A DNA stretch of 64,000 nucleotides from an uncultured Lachnospiraceae bacterium. Lineage in GTDB: Bacteria; Bacillota; Clostridia; Lachnospirales; Lachnospiraceae. The position numbers and the translations under genes were made by a program. Below the pieces are notes generated by a model. It had not been told where the DNA came from, searched no databases, and saw nothing but the letters and a program-made list of their open reading frames with translations. Positions 25,029 to 33,372 of the stretch are shown one piece after another (the first letter of the stretch is position 1; each line of letters begins with the position of its first letter). The stretch covers positions 16,251 through 80,250 of the forward strand of contig CALWLT010000007.1 in NCBI GenBank assembly GCA_944381615.1, in the 5' to 3' direction.

Positions 25029-26255
25029 TCAGCCGATCCCAAAGGAAAAAAACGCCGGCACGGACACCACGGTCATGACGATCAGCAGCAGCAGAAACAG
25101 CGGTAAGAGAAGGCGGGTCGACGCCTCTTCTCCCTGTCTGCGTGCCCTTGCTTTCTTCTCCTCAAACGCCGCGCTCATCTCCTCCTCCAGCGCCGTCCGG
25201 ATCCCCTCTGAACCGCGCTTAATATTCTGTTCCAGGATCCCGGCCAGTTTCCGGTATGCGCGCAGCCCGCACCGCTCCCCAAATTCCGCGTAGGCCTGAA
25301 GCTCCGGGACGCCGCGCTTCATCCGGTGATACGTCTCTTCCATCTCCCGGTATGCCTCCCGTTTCCCCGCCGGATCCTTCTGCACATCCAGGACAATCCG
25401 CTCCCAGGCTCTGCGAACCGGGAGCCCGGCCCCGGCAAATACGGTCAGACTGGAAACGATCTCCGGATAATCGGCCATCATCTGCCGTTCCCGCTCCCGC
25501 TTTCGTTCTTCTTCCTTCTGCCGGTCCCAGAGCGGGATCAGAAACGCCGCAAACAGGCCGAAAAACGGAAAGAGCAGCCAGTCCCGGTTTCTGACGCCGC
25601 GGTAAGAAAGCGTTCTCCCCTCATATTCATCCGGAAGCGTCAGCCACTCGGACGTGCGCTGGCGCTCGTCCATCTCCTGCAGCAACGCCTGAAACGCCTG
25701 CGCCCGCTTTTCCTCCTCGCTTCGCAGAGGCGCCAGCACCGTGACCGGGTAATCAATCTCCTCCGCAAAATCTCCCGCCGTCAGCCGGGCCGTCAGCCCA
25801 GTCCGGATGCCCTGTTCCGGACACGTTTCATTCAAAACCTCCCCGTCCGGGCGGATCAGAGCCGGATCGCCGCTCTCCCACTCAATCAGAACCCCCGGCA
25901 CCGAGGATGCCGAAATCAGCTTCAGATCGCTTCTGACCTCATTCAGCGACCGGTTTTCTCCCAGCATAACCTGCGCCAGCTCCTCAGCAGCCCGCCCGAG
26001 CGCCGCCTCCGCTTCTCCTCTTTCGTATTCCTGCTCGCCCAGCGATACCGCCAGGCTCTGCTCCGCGCTTCCCAGCCCGCTTACCAGAATTTCCTCCGTC
26101 TGCTCCCCCTCTCCATACGGATTTCTCCTGAGACGGTTTTCTTTTAGCCCTCCGCTCCCGTTTGCCGCGAAGGCGGCGCCTGCCGCCGCAATCCCCAGGA
26201 TCAGGCACAGAAGCTGTCTCTTATCCACCCGTTTCTTTCTTTTTTCCTCCCGCAT
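25029..26255 (-). CDS. tadC: Type II secretion F-family protein TadC with an N-terminal extracytoplasmic insert
   Basis: 408 residues. After an N-terminal helix (LLCLILGIAAAGAAFAANG, about 16-34) comes about 170 residues of extracytoplasmic sequence with repeats like bacterial Ig-like/atrophied domains. A second helix follows (about 225-245), then the F-domain (MADYPEIVSSLTVFAGAGLPVRRAWERI, about 260-290) and a C-terminal hydrophobic helix (LLLPLFLLLLIVMTVVSVPAFF). TadC forms the inner-membrane platform with TadB. The Ig-like insert is longer than in textbook TadC proteins. Confidence 0.82.
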   Translation of the reverse strand: MREEKRKKRVDKRQLLCLILGIAAAGAAFAANGSGGLKENRLRRNPYGEGEQTEEILVSGLGSAEQSLAVSLGEQEYERGEAEAALGRAAEELAQVMLGENRSLNEVRSDLKLISASSVPGVLIEWESGDPALIRPDGEVLNETCPEQGIRTGLTARLTAGDFAEEIDYPVTVLAPLRSEEEKRAQAFQALLQEMDERQRTSEWLTLPDEYEGRTLSYRGVRNRDWLLFPFFGLFAAFLIPLWDRQKEEERKRERERQMMADYPEIVSSLTVFAGAGLPVRRAWERIVLDVQKDPAGKREAYREMEETYHRMKRGVPELQAYAEFGERCGLRAYRKLAGILEQNIKRGSEGIRTALEEEMSAAFEEKKARARRQGEEASTRLLLPLFLLLLIVMTVVSVPAFFSFGIG

Positions 26256-26283
26256 TGCCAGCGCCTCCCCGCTCTGCTCTCCG

Positions 26284-27027
26284 CTACACTTCGATTTGCA
26301 GGATCCGGGACGCCAGCGCGCAGGATCCCAGATACAGTGCCAGACAGACGCTCATCACGATCCGCCCGGCGGCCGTTTCATACATCGGATCAAGATATCC
26401 CGGCGAAGAGATATCGAGATACAGAACAATCCCAAACGGCATCAGATTCATAATCTTCTGCTCGAATTGTTTCTCCGCCGTCAGCATCTGGATCTCCCCG
26501 CGCACCTGCACCCGATCGCTGATAACCCGCGCCACATGGTTTACCACAGAAGCCAGCTCGCCCCGGCTCCGCTTGGAAACGGAAAAGATCACGGCAAAGC
26601 TCTCGATCTCTTCGATTCCGCTCCTTGCGGCAAACGAGAGCAGCAATTCCTCCGCCGTCCGGTTCATCCGAAGCTGCGCGGCGATATAAGAAAATTCCCG
26701 GGTTATCATCCCGTCCCTCCCATACTGCTGCTCCAGATCCGGCACGCTGGCCGCAAACGCATTCTCCACCGAATATCCGGCCGCCAGCGCCGAAGAAAGG
26801 ATCAGGACCGCTTCCCGAAACTGCCCCCTCAGCCGTTCCCGCCTCTGTCCGGCCAGCCGTTTTCGCTGCAAAAACGGCCAGAAAAACCCGGCGGGAAGCA
26901 TCAGAAAAAACGCGATCGCCGATCGGTAAAATACATACGCGGCCAGGCCGCAGGCCGCCGCTCCCTCCAGCAGATATCTCCCCCACTCCAGGAGTGAAAA
27001 GCGGTATTCCCGGTAATCACAAAGCAA
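26284..27027 (-). CDS. tadB: Type II secretion F-family protein TadB
   Basis: About 247 residues with the F-domain (REAVLILSSALAAGYSVENAFAAS) and helices at the start (YLLEGAAACGLAAYVFYRSAIAFFLMLPAGFFWPFL) and end (IVMSVCLALYLGSCALASRI). It pairs with TadC in the pilus platform. The frame is open to 27162, deep inside cpaF. I chose TTG 27027, which overlaps the cpaF stop and has AGAAGGAC upstream, as the more usual coupled start. Confidence 0.8.
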   Translation of the reverse strand: MLCDYREYRFSLLEWGRYLLEGAAACGLAAYVFYRSAIAFFLMLPAGFFWPFLQRKRLAGQRRERLRGQFREAVLILSSALAAGYSVENAFAASVPDLEQQYGRDGMITREFSYIAAQLRMNRTAEELLLSFAARSGIEEIESFAVIFSVSKRSRGELASVVNHVARVISDRVQVRGEIQMLTAEKQFEQKIMNLMPFGIVLYLDISSPGYLDPMYETAAGRIVMSVCLALYLGSCALASRILQIEV

Positions 27028-28288
27028 GTCCTTCTGCTTCCAGCTTCTGTCTCTGTTTGAGATCCCCCACCCGCTCCAGCGCTCCGTCCACCCGCTTTTC
27101 CTTTCCCTGACCCAGTTCGCGAAAACGGAAAATCGGAGAAAGGCAAATCTCTCCTTCCTCATACCCTGTTACCTCCGTTATCTCCAGCACCCTGCGCGTC
27201 CCGTCCCGAAGCCGGCCCACATGGATCAGCAGATCCAGCGCCGAGGCAATCTGGCTGCGCACGGCCGGAAGCGGCAGTTTTGCCGCCATCAGAACCATCG
27301 TCTCCAGGCGGGACAGCATATCCTTCGCACTGTTCGCATGACCCGTCGAGAGAGAACCGTCATGTCCCGTATTCATGGCCTGCAGCATCTCCAGCGCCTC
27401 GCCGCCTCTCACTTCTCCCACTATGATCCGGTCCGGCCGCATCCGCAGGCTGGCCCGGATCAGATCGCGCATGGAAATCTCCTGCGCGCCGTCCCGGTTG
27501 GCCGCCCGCGTCTCCAGCCTTACCAGATTGGGGATATGCCGGATCTGCAGCTCCGCCGAATCCTCGATGGTAATCACCCGCTGCCGCTGCGGAATAAACG
27601 CAGAGAGCGCATTGAGGAACGTCGTCTTCCCGGAGCCGGTTCCGCCGCTGATAAAAATATTGTATCCCGCCGTTACCACCGTCTTCAGGAACCCGGCCGC
27701 CTCACGGCTGACGCTCTGCAGGCGGATCAGGCGCTCCATCGTGATCGGCTCCGGAAACTTGCGGATTGTCAGAACCGGACCGTTTAACGCCACCGGCGCC
27801 AGCACGACATGCACCCGGGAACCGTCCTCCAGACGCGCGTCGGCGATCGGGGACGCCAGATTGACCGTGCGGTTGACCCGGCTGACAATCTGCTGAATCA
27901 GATCCTCTAACTGTTCCGTCGTATCAAACTGCCGCCGAATCTGCGAAATGCTTCCGTTCTTCTCCACAAAAATGCGTTCGCGCCCATTGACCATGATCTC
28001 CGTGATCGACGGATCCTCCACCAGATCCTGCAAGATATCCAGGCGGCAGAAGGAATCAAACAGTTCCTTTTTGAGTCTCAGCCGCTCCCGCAGCGGAAGA
28101 TATTCCCTCTCTCCCTGAGCCATGACCGCCTCGTCAATCATCTCCTGCAGCTCCCCGTCGTCCACCTGCATCCGCCCTTCCAGGCGTTCCATCAGGCCGG
28201 CCCGCAGAAGCCGCTTCTGCTCCATTCTGCGCTCCGAATCCGGCTCCTCTCCTCTTTTCTCCCGCGCCTTCTCTTCCAGCTCCGCCAT
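27017..28288 (-). CDS. cpaF: Tad pilus assembly ATPase CpaF/TadA
   Basis: 423 residues, a secretion ATPase of the VirB11/CpaF type that powers Flp pilus assembly. Motifs are ITEIMVNG (about 96-103), Walker A ISGGTGSGKTTFLNAL (about 216-231), ITIEDSAELQI (Asp box), the Walker B region RPDRIIVGEVRGGEALEML (about 290-308), and NTGHDGSLSTGHANS with the His box. The first 70 residues are charged helix. The start is ATG 28288, 378 bp after tadZ, the largest gap in the operon. Confidence 0.92.
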   Translation of the reverse strand: MAELEEKAREKRGEEPDSERRMEQKRLLRAGLMERLEGRMQVDDGELQEMIDEAVMAQGEREYLPLRERLRLKKELFDSFCRLDILQDLVEDPSITEIMVNGRERIFVEKNGSISQIRRQFDTTEQLEDLIQQIVSRVNRTVNLASPIADARLEDGSRVHVVLAPVALNGPVLTIRKFPEPITMERLIRLQSVSREAAGFLKTVVTAGYNIFISGGTGSGKTTFLNALSAFIPQRQRVITIEDSAELQIRHIPNLVRLETRAANRDGAQEISMRDLIRASLRMRPDRIIVGEVRGGEALEMLQAMNTGHDGSLSTGHANSAKDMLSRLETMVLMAAKLPLPAVRSQIASALDLLIHVGRLRDGTRRVLEITEVTGYEEGEICLSPIFRFRELGQGKEKRVDGALERVGDLKQRQKLEAEGLAL

Positions 28289-28666
28289 CTGCTATCCCGC
28301 CTTTCTTCCATTCCCGCCCGCTTACCCTCTCCTCCCAATCTCCGCCCTCTCTCGGCCGCAGTCCCTCTCTTCGCCCCGGCTCTCCCCCGCTTCGCGCAGC
28401 CTCTCGCATCCGCGGCCTCTGCTCTCCGCTCTCTTCCCCCGTTTCGCGCGCTCTTTTACCGCCGCAGCCCTTCTCTCCGCCCCCCTGACCTCCCCCGCTT
28501 CGCGCAACCTCTCGCATCCGCGGTCTCTGCCCTCCGCTCTCTTCTCCCATTTCGCGCGCTCTTCCACAGCCTCCCTCTCCTCCCCCGCTTCGCGCGGTCT
28601 CTCGCATCCGCGTTCTCTGCTCCCTTCCCGTCCCCCGCTTCCCCGCCCCTCTGCGCCATCTTTCTC
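28289..28666 (-). repeat. Purine-rich degenerate direct repeats between tadZ and cpaF
   Basis: This 378-bp gene-free stretch is strongly strand-biased (C/T on plus, A/G on minus). A unit of about 45 bp starting TCCCCCGCTTCGCGC recurs at 28383, 28491 and 28581, spaced 108 and 90 bp. Flanking parts of the unit are also similar between the first two copies. Open frames exist across it, but they translate to Arg/Glu/Gly repeats with no domain, so I do not call a gene. Confidence 0.75.
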
Positions 28667-29683
28667 TTATCCGCCCCGCCCCGTATCCTGCCCCTGCAAA
28701 AGCTGCCGGACGTAATCCCCCATCTCGCTCCACAGAAGCCGATCCGGGTAACCGCAGCCGTCCGTCTCCCACATACAGGACGGCCGCGGCAGCCTAAGCC
28801 GCCGGATCCGCGCCCGCAGTCCGCTGTTTCCCGTCTGATCCAGATATTCCTCAAAAGCCTGAACCTTGGCAAGCGAAAGCCGGTCTTCCTCGACGGGCAT
28901 ATAGATAATCTGGCAGAGATCCAGCTCCTGCAGCAGATCGCCGCTGAAAGGCCCCGCGTCTACCACAATGGTCTCATACCCGCTGTCCCGCGAGACGGCC
29001 CGCAGAAGCTCCGATCCCGTCGGTTCGCCGTCCCACTCCAGATCTTCCGGATAACGCGCGGGCGGAACATAATCCAGTCCCCCCATCGTATGAATCACGC
29101 TGTCCAAGCGCAGCCGGTTATACGTCCCCTGACGGCAGAAATACAGAAGATCCGAGAGGCCCGTCCGGTAATCCTCGCCGGTCAGCGCCGGTAACCCGGA
29201 ACAGGGCTCAAACGTCAGATAGAGCGTGCGCCCTTCCCGGGCCAGGAGCGCGCCCAGCGTGATCGCAAACGACGTCTTCCCGCAGCGCCCCAGCGGCGAA
29301 AAGACACCGATCAGCCGGGACGAAACCCCTCTAAAGCTTCCGGAACATTCCTCCGTCTCGCTGTAACAGGCCAGCACTTCCCGCATCAGCCCGTCGCTGG
29401 ACTGATATTTATAAACGCCCGGGTACAGGCTCTGCGCCTTTTCCGGCCCGCCCCCTTCCAGCGTGACGACCTTCTTCGCCCCGATCAGCCCGATCTCCTC
29501 CAGCCCGACCTCCTCGCTGATCAGCAGCAGGCTGACCGGATGCGATGCGGCAAATTCCCGCAGCTTTTCCAGCGAAGAAAACGCCACCGCCTCAAACGGC
29601 GTCCGCTCCTTCCGGCCGATTACCTCCGCCAGCCGCGCCGCGTACAGCGGATCCACGTCATAAACCGCCATAATCTGTTTCAT
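28667..29683 (-). CDS. tadZ: TadZ/CpaE-like ATPase
   Basis: 338 residues. An N-terminal receiver-like part (MKQIMAVYDVDPLYAARLAEVI, SLLLISEE) is followed by a ParA/MinD-type ATPase domain with deviant Walker A FSPLGRCGKTSFAITLG (about 128-144) and IVVDAGPF (about 240). TadZ proteins place the Tad machine at a site in the cell. AAAGGAGG precedes the ATG, which overlaps the TGA of the upstream peptidase gene. Confidence 0.85.
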   Translation of the reverse strand: MKQIMAVYDVDPLYAARLAEVIGRKERTPFEAVAFSSLEKLREFAASHPVSLLLISEEVGLEEIGLIGAKKVVTLEGGGPEKAQSLYPGVYKYQSSDGLMREVLACYSETEECSGSFRGVSSRLIGVFSPLGRCGKTSFAITLGALLAREGRTLYLTFEPCSGLPALTGEDYRTGLSDLLYFCRQGTYNRLRLDSVIHTMGGLDYVPPARYPEDLEWDGEPTGSELLRAVSRDSGYETIVVDAGPFSGDLLQELDLCQIIYMPVEEDRLSLAKVQAFEEYLDQTGNSGLRARIRRLRLPRPSCMWETDGCGYPDRLLWSEMGDYVRQLLQGQDTGRGG

Positions 29684-30222
29684 ATCGCTCCTCCTTTCGC
29701 CATCCAGAGGCAGAATCCCAGAAACAGGAACGGGACCATGCAGAACGCCGGTTCCGCCCCGTCCCGGGCAGGCACGTAATACGCCGGGATTCCCTCTGCG
29801 CCGGGAAGGCGTTTCAGATAATTAAAAAAATAGGTAACCCGCTTTTTGAACAGGCGCTTTCGCGCCATCCGGAAAAAAGACCACAGAGCCGAAGCTCCCA
29901 GACCGCAGAGCACGGCGCCAAGCCCGGGAAGAACCCCCGCCGCCCCGCAGAGCAGCGACACCGTCTTGATATCGCCCGCGCCGAACATGCGAAAAAGATA
30001 AAACGGAAAGAAAAGAAGCAGACAGAGAAGCGCTCCGGCCGCGTACGCGCCCAGGCGCGTCAGCGGCCCTTCCGCCCCCGCCGTCCAGGGCGGCCACAGC
30101 GCCTCCAGGCCCAGGATCCCCGCCCAGCAAAGCTGCCAGCGGTTGGGAATCCGCCCCGTACGCCAGTCCCAGATCGAAGAACCGCCCAGATAAAGCAAAA
30201 GCAGCGTCTCCTTCAAACACAT
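29680..30222 (-). CDS. A24 prepilin peptidase, first gene of the Tad operon
   Basis: About 180 residues with many helices. The A24 catalytic Asp motifs are WDWRTGRIPN (about 18-27) and FGAGDIKTVSLLCG (about 82-95), the canonical GxGD. It should cut the Flp leader at the cytoplasmic membrane face. The start is probable, not certain: the frame is open to 30495, ATG 30222 is only 2 nt from GGGAGG, and a TTG two codons later is better spaced. It leads the operon, after the strong promoter at 30467-30495. Confidence 0.8.
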   Translation of the reverse strand: MCLKETLLLLYLGGSSIWDWRTGRIPNRWQLCWAGILGLEALWPPWTAGAEGPLTRLGAYAAGALLCLLLFFPFYLFRMFGAGDIKTVSLLCGAAGVLPGLGAVLCGLGASALWSFFRMARKRLFKKRVTYFFNYLKRLPGAEGIPAYYVPARDGAEPAFCMVPFLFLGFCLWMAKGGAI

Positions 30223-30466
30223 CGCCTCCCGCCGGTTCCGTACAGCTCCCTCCAATGGAAAAAAAACTGCAGAACCGCCCAAAAAGCACTGTTTCGGCCA
30301 TGCAGAATCTGTGCCGTACGCAAAATAAAACGTCTCTTTTTTCTCTGTAAAAAATGGAATCCCCGGAATATAAACGACCGTTCCATATGATAAAAGAAAT
30401 ATCCTGAGATCCGGCGGAAGAACCCGCCCGGAGAATCTCATCCCCTTCTTTTCAGAAGGTTCTTCT
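30223..30466 (-). promoter_or_regulatory. Long leader of the Tad operon
   Basis: About 240 nt separate the promoter from the first start codon. The leader begins with a small hairpin (CCTTC / GAAGG around 30441-30460). The remainder holds A/T-rich blocks and an open frame in phase with the peptidase gene. I looked for a cyclic-di-GMP riboswitch pattern and saw none. Confidence 0.4.
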
Positions 30467-30495
30467 ATTATGAACAATTTTTTCGGAAAAGTCAA
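30467..30495 (-). promoter_or_regulatory. Tad operon promoter
   Basis: Minus-strand TTGACT (30490-30495) and CATAAT (30467-30472) with a 17-bp spacer. Confidence 0.72.
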
Positions 30496-30574
30496 CTCTG
30501 AATTTCAAAAAAAACCACCAAAAACAGGCGGCAAATTTTATCTATTAATACCCGTCCTCCGCGCGGCCTCCTCG

Positions 30575-30603
30575 TTGACGCTCTCCGGCAAACATGGTAA
30601 AAT
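30575..30603 (+). promoter_or_regulatory. arsR-type gene promoter
   Basis: TTGACG (30575-30580) and TAAAAT (30598-30603) with a 17-bp spacer, directly before the operator at 30608-30629. Confidence 0.7.
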
Positions 30604-30607
30604 AAAA

Positions 30608-30629
30608 TTGGTTTAAATTTTTAAACCAA
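30608..30629 (+). promoter_or_regulatory. Perfect palindromic operator of the ArsR-type gene
   Basis: Ten-base arms TTGGTTTAAA and TTTAAACCAA are separated by TT. It starts 5 bp after the -10 box and ends next to the GGAGGG ribosome site, so a bound repressor would cover the transcription start. Autoregulation by the downstream ArsR protein is the natural reading. Confidence 0.75.
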
Positions 30630-30644
30630 AGGAGGGATGATTCC

Positions 30645-31016
30645 GTGCCAGGATCCGATGTTTCCGGGCTGAAAAGCCTTTTTTACCAGTGCATGCCCCT
30701 GTTCATCGCCCTGGGCGATGAAAAAAGGCTGACCATCATTGAAGCGCTGACGGACGATGCCCGCCGCCGCGGCGATCTGTCCGGCGAAAACCTTCGCCGC
30801 CACGGCATGAATGTGAGCGAGATTACCAGAAAGACAAGCCTTTCCCGCCCTGCCGTCTCCCACCATCTGAAGATTTTAAAGACGGCCGGCCTGATTTCCT
30901 CCCGCCAGGAAGGAACCTGCAACTATTACTATCTTTCCATCGAGGAGGGGACGAAGCGGCTGATGCTTCTGGGAAACGAGCTGCAGGATCTCCTGCACTT
31001 TGACACAGAAGCATAA
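30645..31016 (+). CDS. ArsR/SmtB-family winged-helix regulator
   Basis: 123 residues with the ArsR helix-turn-helix (about 56-85: NVSEITRKTSLSRPAVSHHLKILKTAGLISSRQEG) and the wing NYYYLS. No clear metal-binding ELCVCDL-type motif is present; the only Cys residues are C16 and one in the wing, so the inducer may not be a metal. Translation begins at GTG 30645 behind AAAGGAGGG; the nearby ATG at 30637 is out of frame. It is a stand-alone gene, with DUF2508 80 bp downstream. Confidence 0.82.
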   Translation: MPGSDVSGLKSLFYQCMPLFIALGDEKRLTIIEALTDDARRRGDLSGENLRRHGMNVSEITRKTSLSRPAVSHHLKILKTAGLISSRQEGTCNYYYLSIEEGTKRLMLLGNELQDLLHFDTEA

Positions 31017-31107
31017 TTTTCCCATTTCTGTATATACTGAAGCCTGAAAACGCGGGCCGTACGCCGGCCCGTTCCCGCAGGATTTCAGAATTACAGGAGT
31101 GATGTGT

Positions 31108-31350
31108 ATGAGACGACGAACCCCGGCGGACTTTGTCCGTTTCGGCCGCAGAAGCAACGCGCGGGAAACCGCAGATCCGGAGCTTCTCAGAGAACTGAAC
31201 CAGGCCATCGGGACCATCGACAGCGCGCTCAACCATTTCGAGCACGTCGTGGACCCGACTCTGATCGACTGCTATATCTACGAGCTGAAGGCCGCGCAGC
31301 TCCGCTATCAGTTTCTTCTGCGCCGCATCAAAAACGAAGAGCTTTTATAA
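31108..31350 (+). CDS. DUF2508 family protein
   Basis: 80 residues of the DUF2508 (YaaL-like) type: charged N-terminus RRRTPADFVRFGRR, then helical ELLRELNQAIGTIDSALNHFEHVVDPTLIDCYIYELKAAQLRYQFLLRRIK. The function is unknown. In many Firmicutes the gene is beside recombination or sporulation genes; here it precedes glgB. Start candidates are GTG 31099, ATG 31102 and ATG 31108. The last has the best spacing from GGAG. Confidence 0.75.
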   Translation: MRRRTPADFVRFGRRSNARETADPELLRELNQAIGTIDSALNHFEHVVDPTLIDCYIYELKAAQLRYQFLLRRIKNEELL

Positions 31351-31356
31351 ATCACT

Positions 31357-31388
31357 GCGCCGCGATCTCTCCTTCGGAGACGCGGCGC
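31357..31388 (+). other. Hairpin between DUF2508 and glgB
   Basis: GCGCCGCG (31357-31364) pairs with CGCGGCGC (31381-31388), with further pairing inside (TCTCC / GGAGA). It is followed by AAAAAGGAG, the glgB ribosome site, and not by a T-run, so it is not an ordinary terminator. It may shield or separate the two messages. Confidence 0.6.
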
Positions 31389-31406
31389 AAAAAGGAGCTG
31401 AAAATC

Positions 31407-33371
31407 ATGAAGAAAAGCAAACCGACACCGCATGGAACCGAAAACCAGACGGCCGCCAGAAGAAAAGGCCGCGCCGGCCGCAAAAGCCCCGGCGTTCTGG
31501 GCGAGCTGGACCGCTACCTCTTCGGCGAAGGACGCCACTACCAGATCTATCAGAAGCTCGGCGCCCATCCTCTTACATACCGCGGCCAGTCCGGCTACTA
31601 TTTTGCCGTCTGGGCGCCCCACGCGGCCGCCGTCAGCCTGGTCGGCGACTTTAACAGCTGGAATCCGGACGCCTCTCCCATGACGCCCGTCGAAGACAGC
31701 GGCATCTATGAGATTTTCGTCCCCGGACTCTCCGAGCGCCAGCTCTATAAATTCGCCATCCGCACGCAGAGCGGCGATCTGCTCTACAAGGCGGATCCCT
31801 ACGCATTTGCCGCCGAATACCGCCCGGGCACGGCTTCTGTTACCGCCGATCTGAGCGGTTTTAAATGGACGGACTCTGCCTGGATGGAAAAGCGCGCCGC
31901 AAAAAAACCGGAGGAAGAACCGCTTGCCATCTATGAGGTGCACCTCGGATCCTGGAAAAAGAAAAACCGCCGCGAGCGCGACGGCTATTATACCTACATG
32001 GAAGCCGCCCACGAGCTGGCCGACTACGTAACGCAGATGGGCTATACCCACGTCGAACTGATGGGCATCGCCGAACACCCCTTCGACGGCTCCTGGGGCT
32101 ACCAGGTAACCGGTTACTTCGCGCCCACCTCCCGCTACGGCACGCCGAAGGAATTCATGTATTTCGTCAATTACATGCACAAAAAAGGCATCGGCGTCAT
32201 CCTCGACTGGGTGCCGGCCCATTTCCCCAGAGACGCCCACGGCCTGGCTGAATTTGACGGCCAGCCGCTTTACGAATACGCCGATCCCCGCAAGGGCGAA
32301 CATCCCGACTGGGGCACCAAGGTGTTCGACTACGGCAAAAACGAAGTCTCCAACTTCCTGATCGCCAACGCCCTCTACTGGCTCGACGAGTACCATGTGG
32401 ACGGGTTGCGCGTAGACGCCGTCGCCTCCATGCTCTATCTCGACTACGGACGCCGCGACGGACAGTGGGTACCAAACAAATATGGAGACAATAAAAACCT
32501 GGAAGCCATCGAATTTTTCAAGCATTTAAACAGCGTCATCGCCGGGCGCCGCGACGGCTCCGTCATCATCGCGGAGGAATCGACGGCGTGGCCGAACGTA
32601 ACAAAAAAGCCGGAGGACGGCGGCCTCGGCTTTACGTTCAAATGGAATATGGGCTGGATGCACGACTTCCTCGAATACATGAAGCTGGATCCGTATTTCC
32701 GCAAATACAACCACAACCGCATGACCTTCGGCATTACCTACTGCACCAGCGAAAATTTCATCCTCGTCCTCTCGCACGATGAGGTTGTGCACCTGAAATG
32801 CTCCATGATCAACAAAATGCCCGGGATCTACGAGGACAAGTTTGCCAACCTCAAGGTCGGCTACACCTTCATGCTGGGGCATCCCGGCAAAAAGCTGCTC
32901 TTCATGGGACAGGACTTCGGCCAGTTCCACGAATGGGACGAGAAAGTTTCTCTGGACTGGTACCTGCTCGACGAACCGCTTCACGCCGATCTGCAGGCCT
33001 ATGTCCGCGGCCTTTTAAAGCTGTACCGCAAATACCCGGCCCTCTTTAGGCTCGATCAGGACTACCGGGGCTTTGAGTGGATCAACGCCGACGACGGCGA
33101 CCGCAGCATCTTCAGCTTTATCCGCCGCGATGAAACGCAGAAGAAAAATCTTCTGTTCGTCTGCAATTTTACCCCCATGGCCCGCCCAGACTACCGGGTC
33201 GGCGTGCCAAAACGCGGCGGCTTTACGCTGGTTCTCGATCAGGAACACGGCTATTATGAGCGGGGCGAACAGGCCCCCGTCTTCCGCTCGGTAAAAAGCG
33301 AGTGCGACGGGCGCCCCTGGTCCTTTGCCTACCCGCTCGCCCCCTACGGCGCCGCCGTATTCCGCTTCTGA
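31407..33371 (+). CDS. glgB: 1,4-alpha-glucan branching enzyme
   Basis: 654 residues, a GH13 enzyme that makes alpha-1,6 branches in glycogen. After a basic start comes the CBM48 domain (YFAVWAPHAAAVSLVGDFNSW, about 65-85). The catalytic motifs are GYQVTGYFAPTSRYG (about 231-245), YHVDGLRVDAVASMLYLDY (about 329-347, nucleophile Asp), VIIAEES (acid Glu) and LSHDEV (about 455). No other glycogen gene (glgC, A, P) is in the window. ATG 31407 follows AAAGGAG; the longer open frame upstream overlaps DUF2508. Confidence 0.95.
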   Translation: MKKSKPTPHGTENQTAARRKGRAGRKSPGVLGELDRYLFGEGRHYQIYQKLGAHPLTYRGQSGYYFAVWAPHAAAVSLVGDFNSWNPDASPMTPVEDSGIYEIFVPGLSERQLYKFAIRTQSGDLLYKADPYAFAAEYRPGTASVTADLSGFKWTDSAWMEKRAAKKPEEEPLAIYEVHLGSWKKKNRRERDGYYTYMEAAHELADYVTQMGYTHVELMGIAEHPFDGSWGYQVTGYFAPTSRYGTPKEFMYFVNYMHKKGIGVILDWVPAHFPRDAHGLAEFDGQPLYEYADPRKGEHPDWGTKVFDYGKNEVSNFLIANALYWLDEYHVDGLRVDAVASMLYLDYGRRDGQWVPNKYGDNKNLEAIEFFKHLNSVIAGRRDGSVIIAEESTAWPNVTKKPEDGGLGFTFKWNMGWMHDFLEYMKLDPYFRKYNHNRMTFGITYCTSENFILVLSHDEVVHLKCSMINKMPGIYEDKFANLKVGYTFMLGHPGKKLLFMGQDFGQFHEWDEKVSLDWYLLDEPLHADLQAYVRGLLKLYRKYPALFRLDQDYRGFEWINADDGDRSIFSFIRRDETQKKNLLFVCNFTPMARPDYRVGVPKRGGFTLVLDQEHGYYERGEQAPVFRSVKSECDGRPWSFAYPLAPYGAAVFRF

Positions 33372-33372
33372 T

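Noticed and set aside
28134..28772. A 212-codon minus-strand open frame across the tadZ-cpaF spacer
   Set aside because: Translates to Arg/Glu/Gly repeats, has no ribosome site and overlaps both flanking genes in another frame; explained by the purine-rich repeat DNA.
30223..30466. Cyclic-di-GMP or other riboswitch in the Tad leader
   Set aside because: I found none of the conserved GEMM-type core sequences; only a small hairpin near the start.
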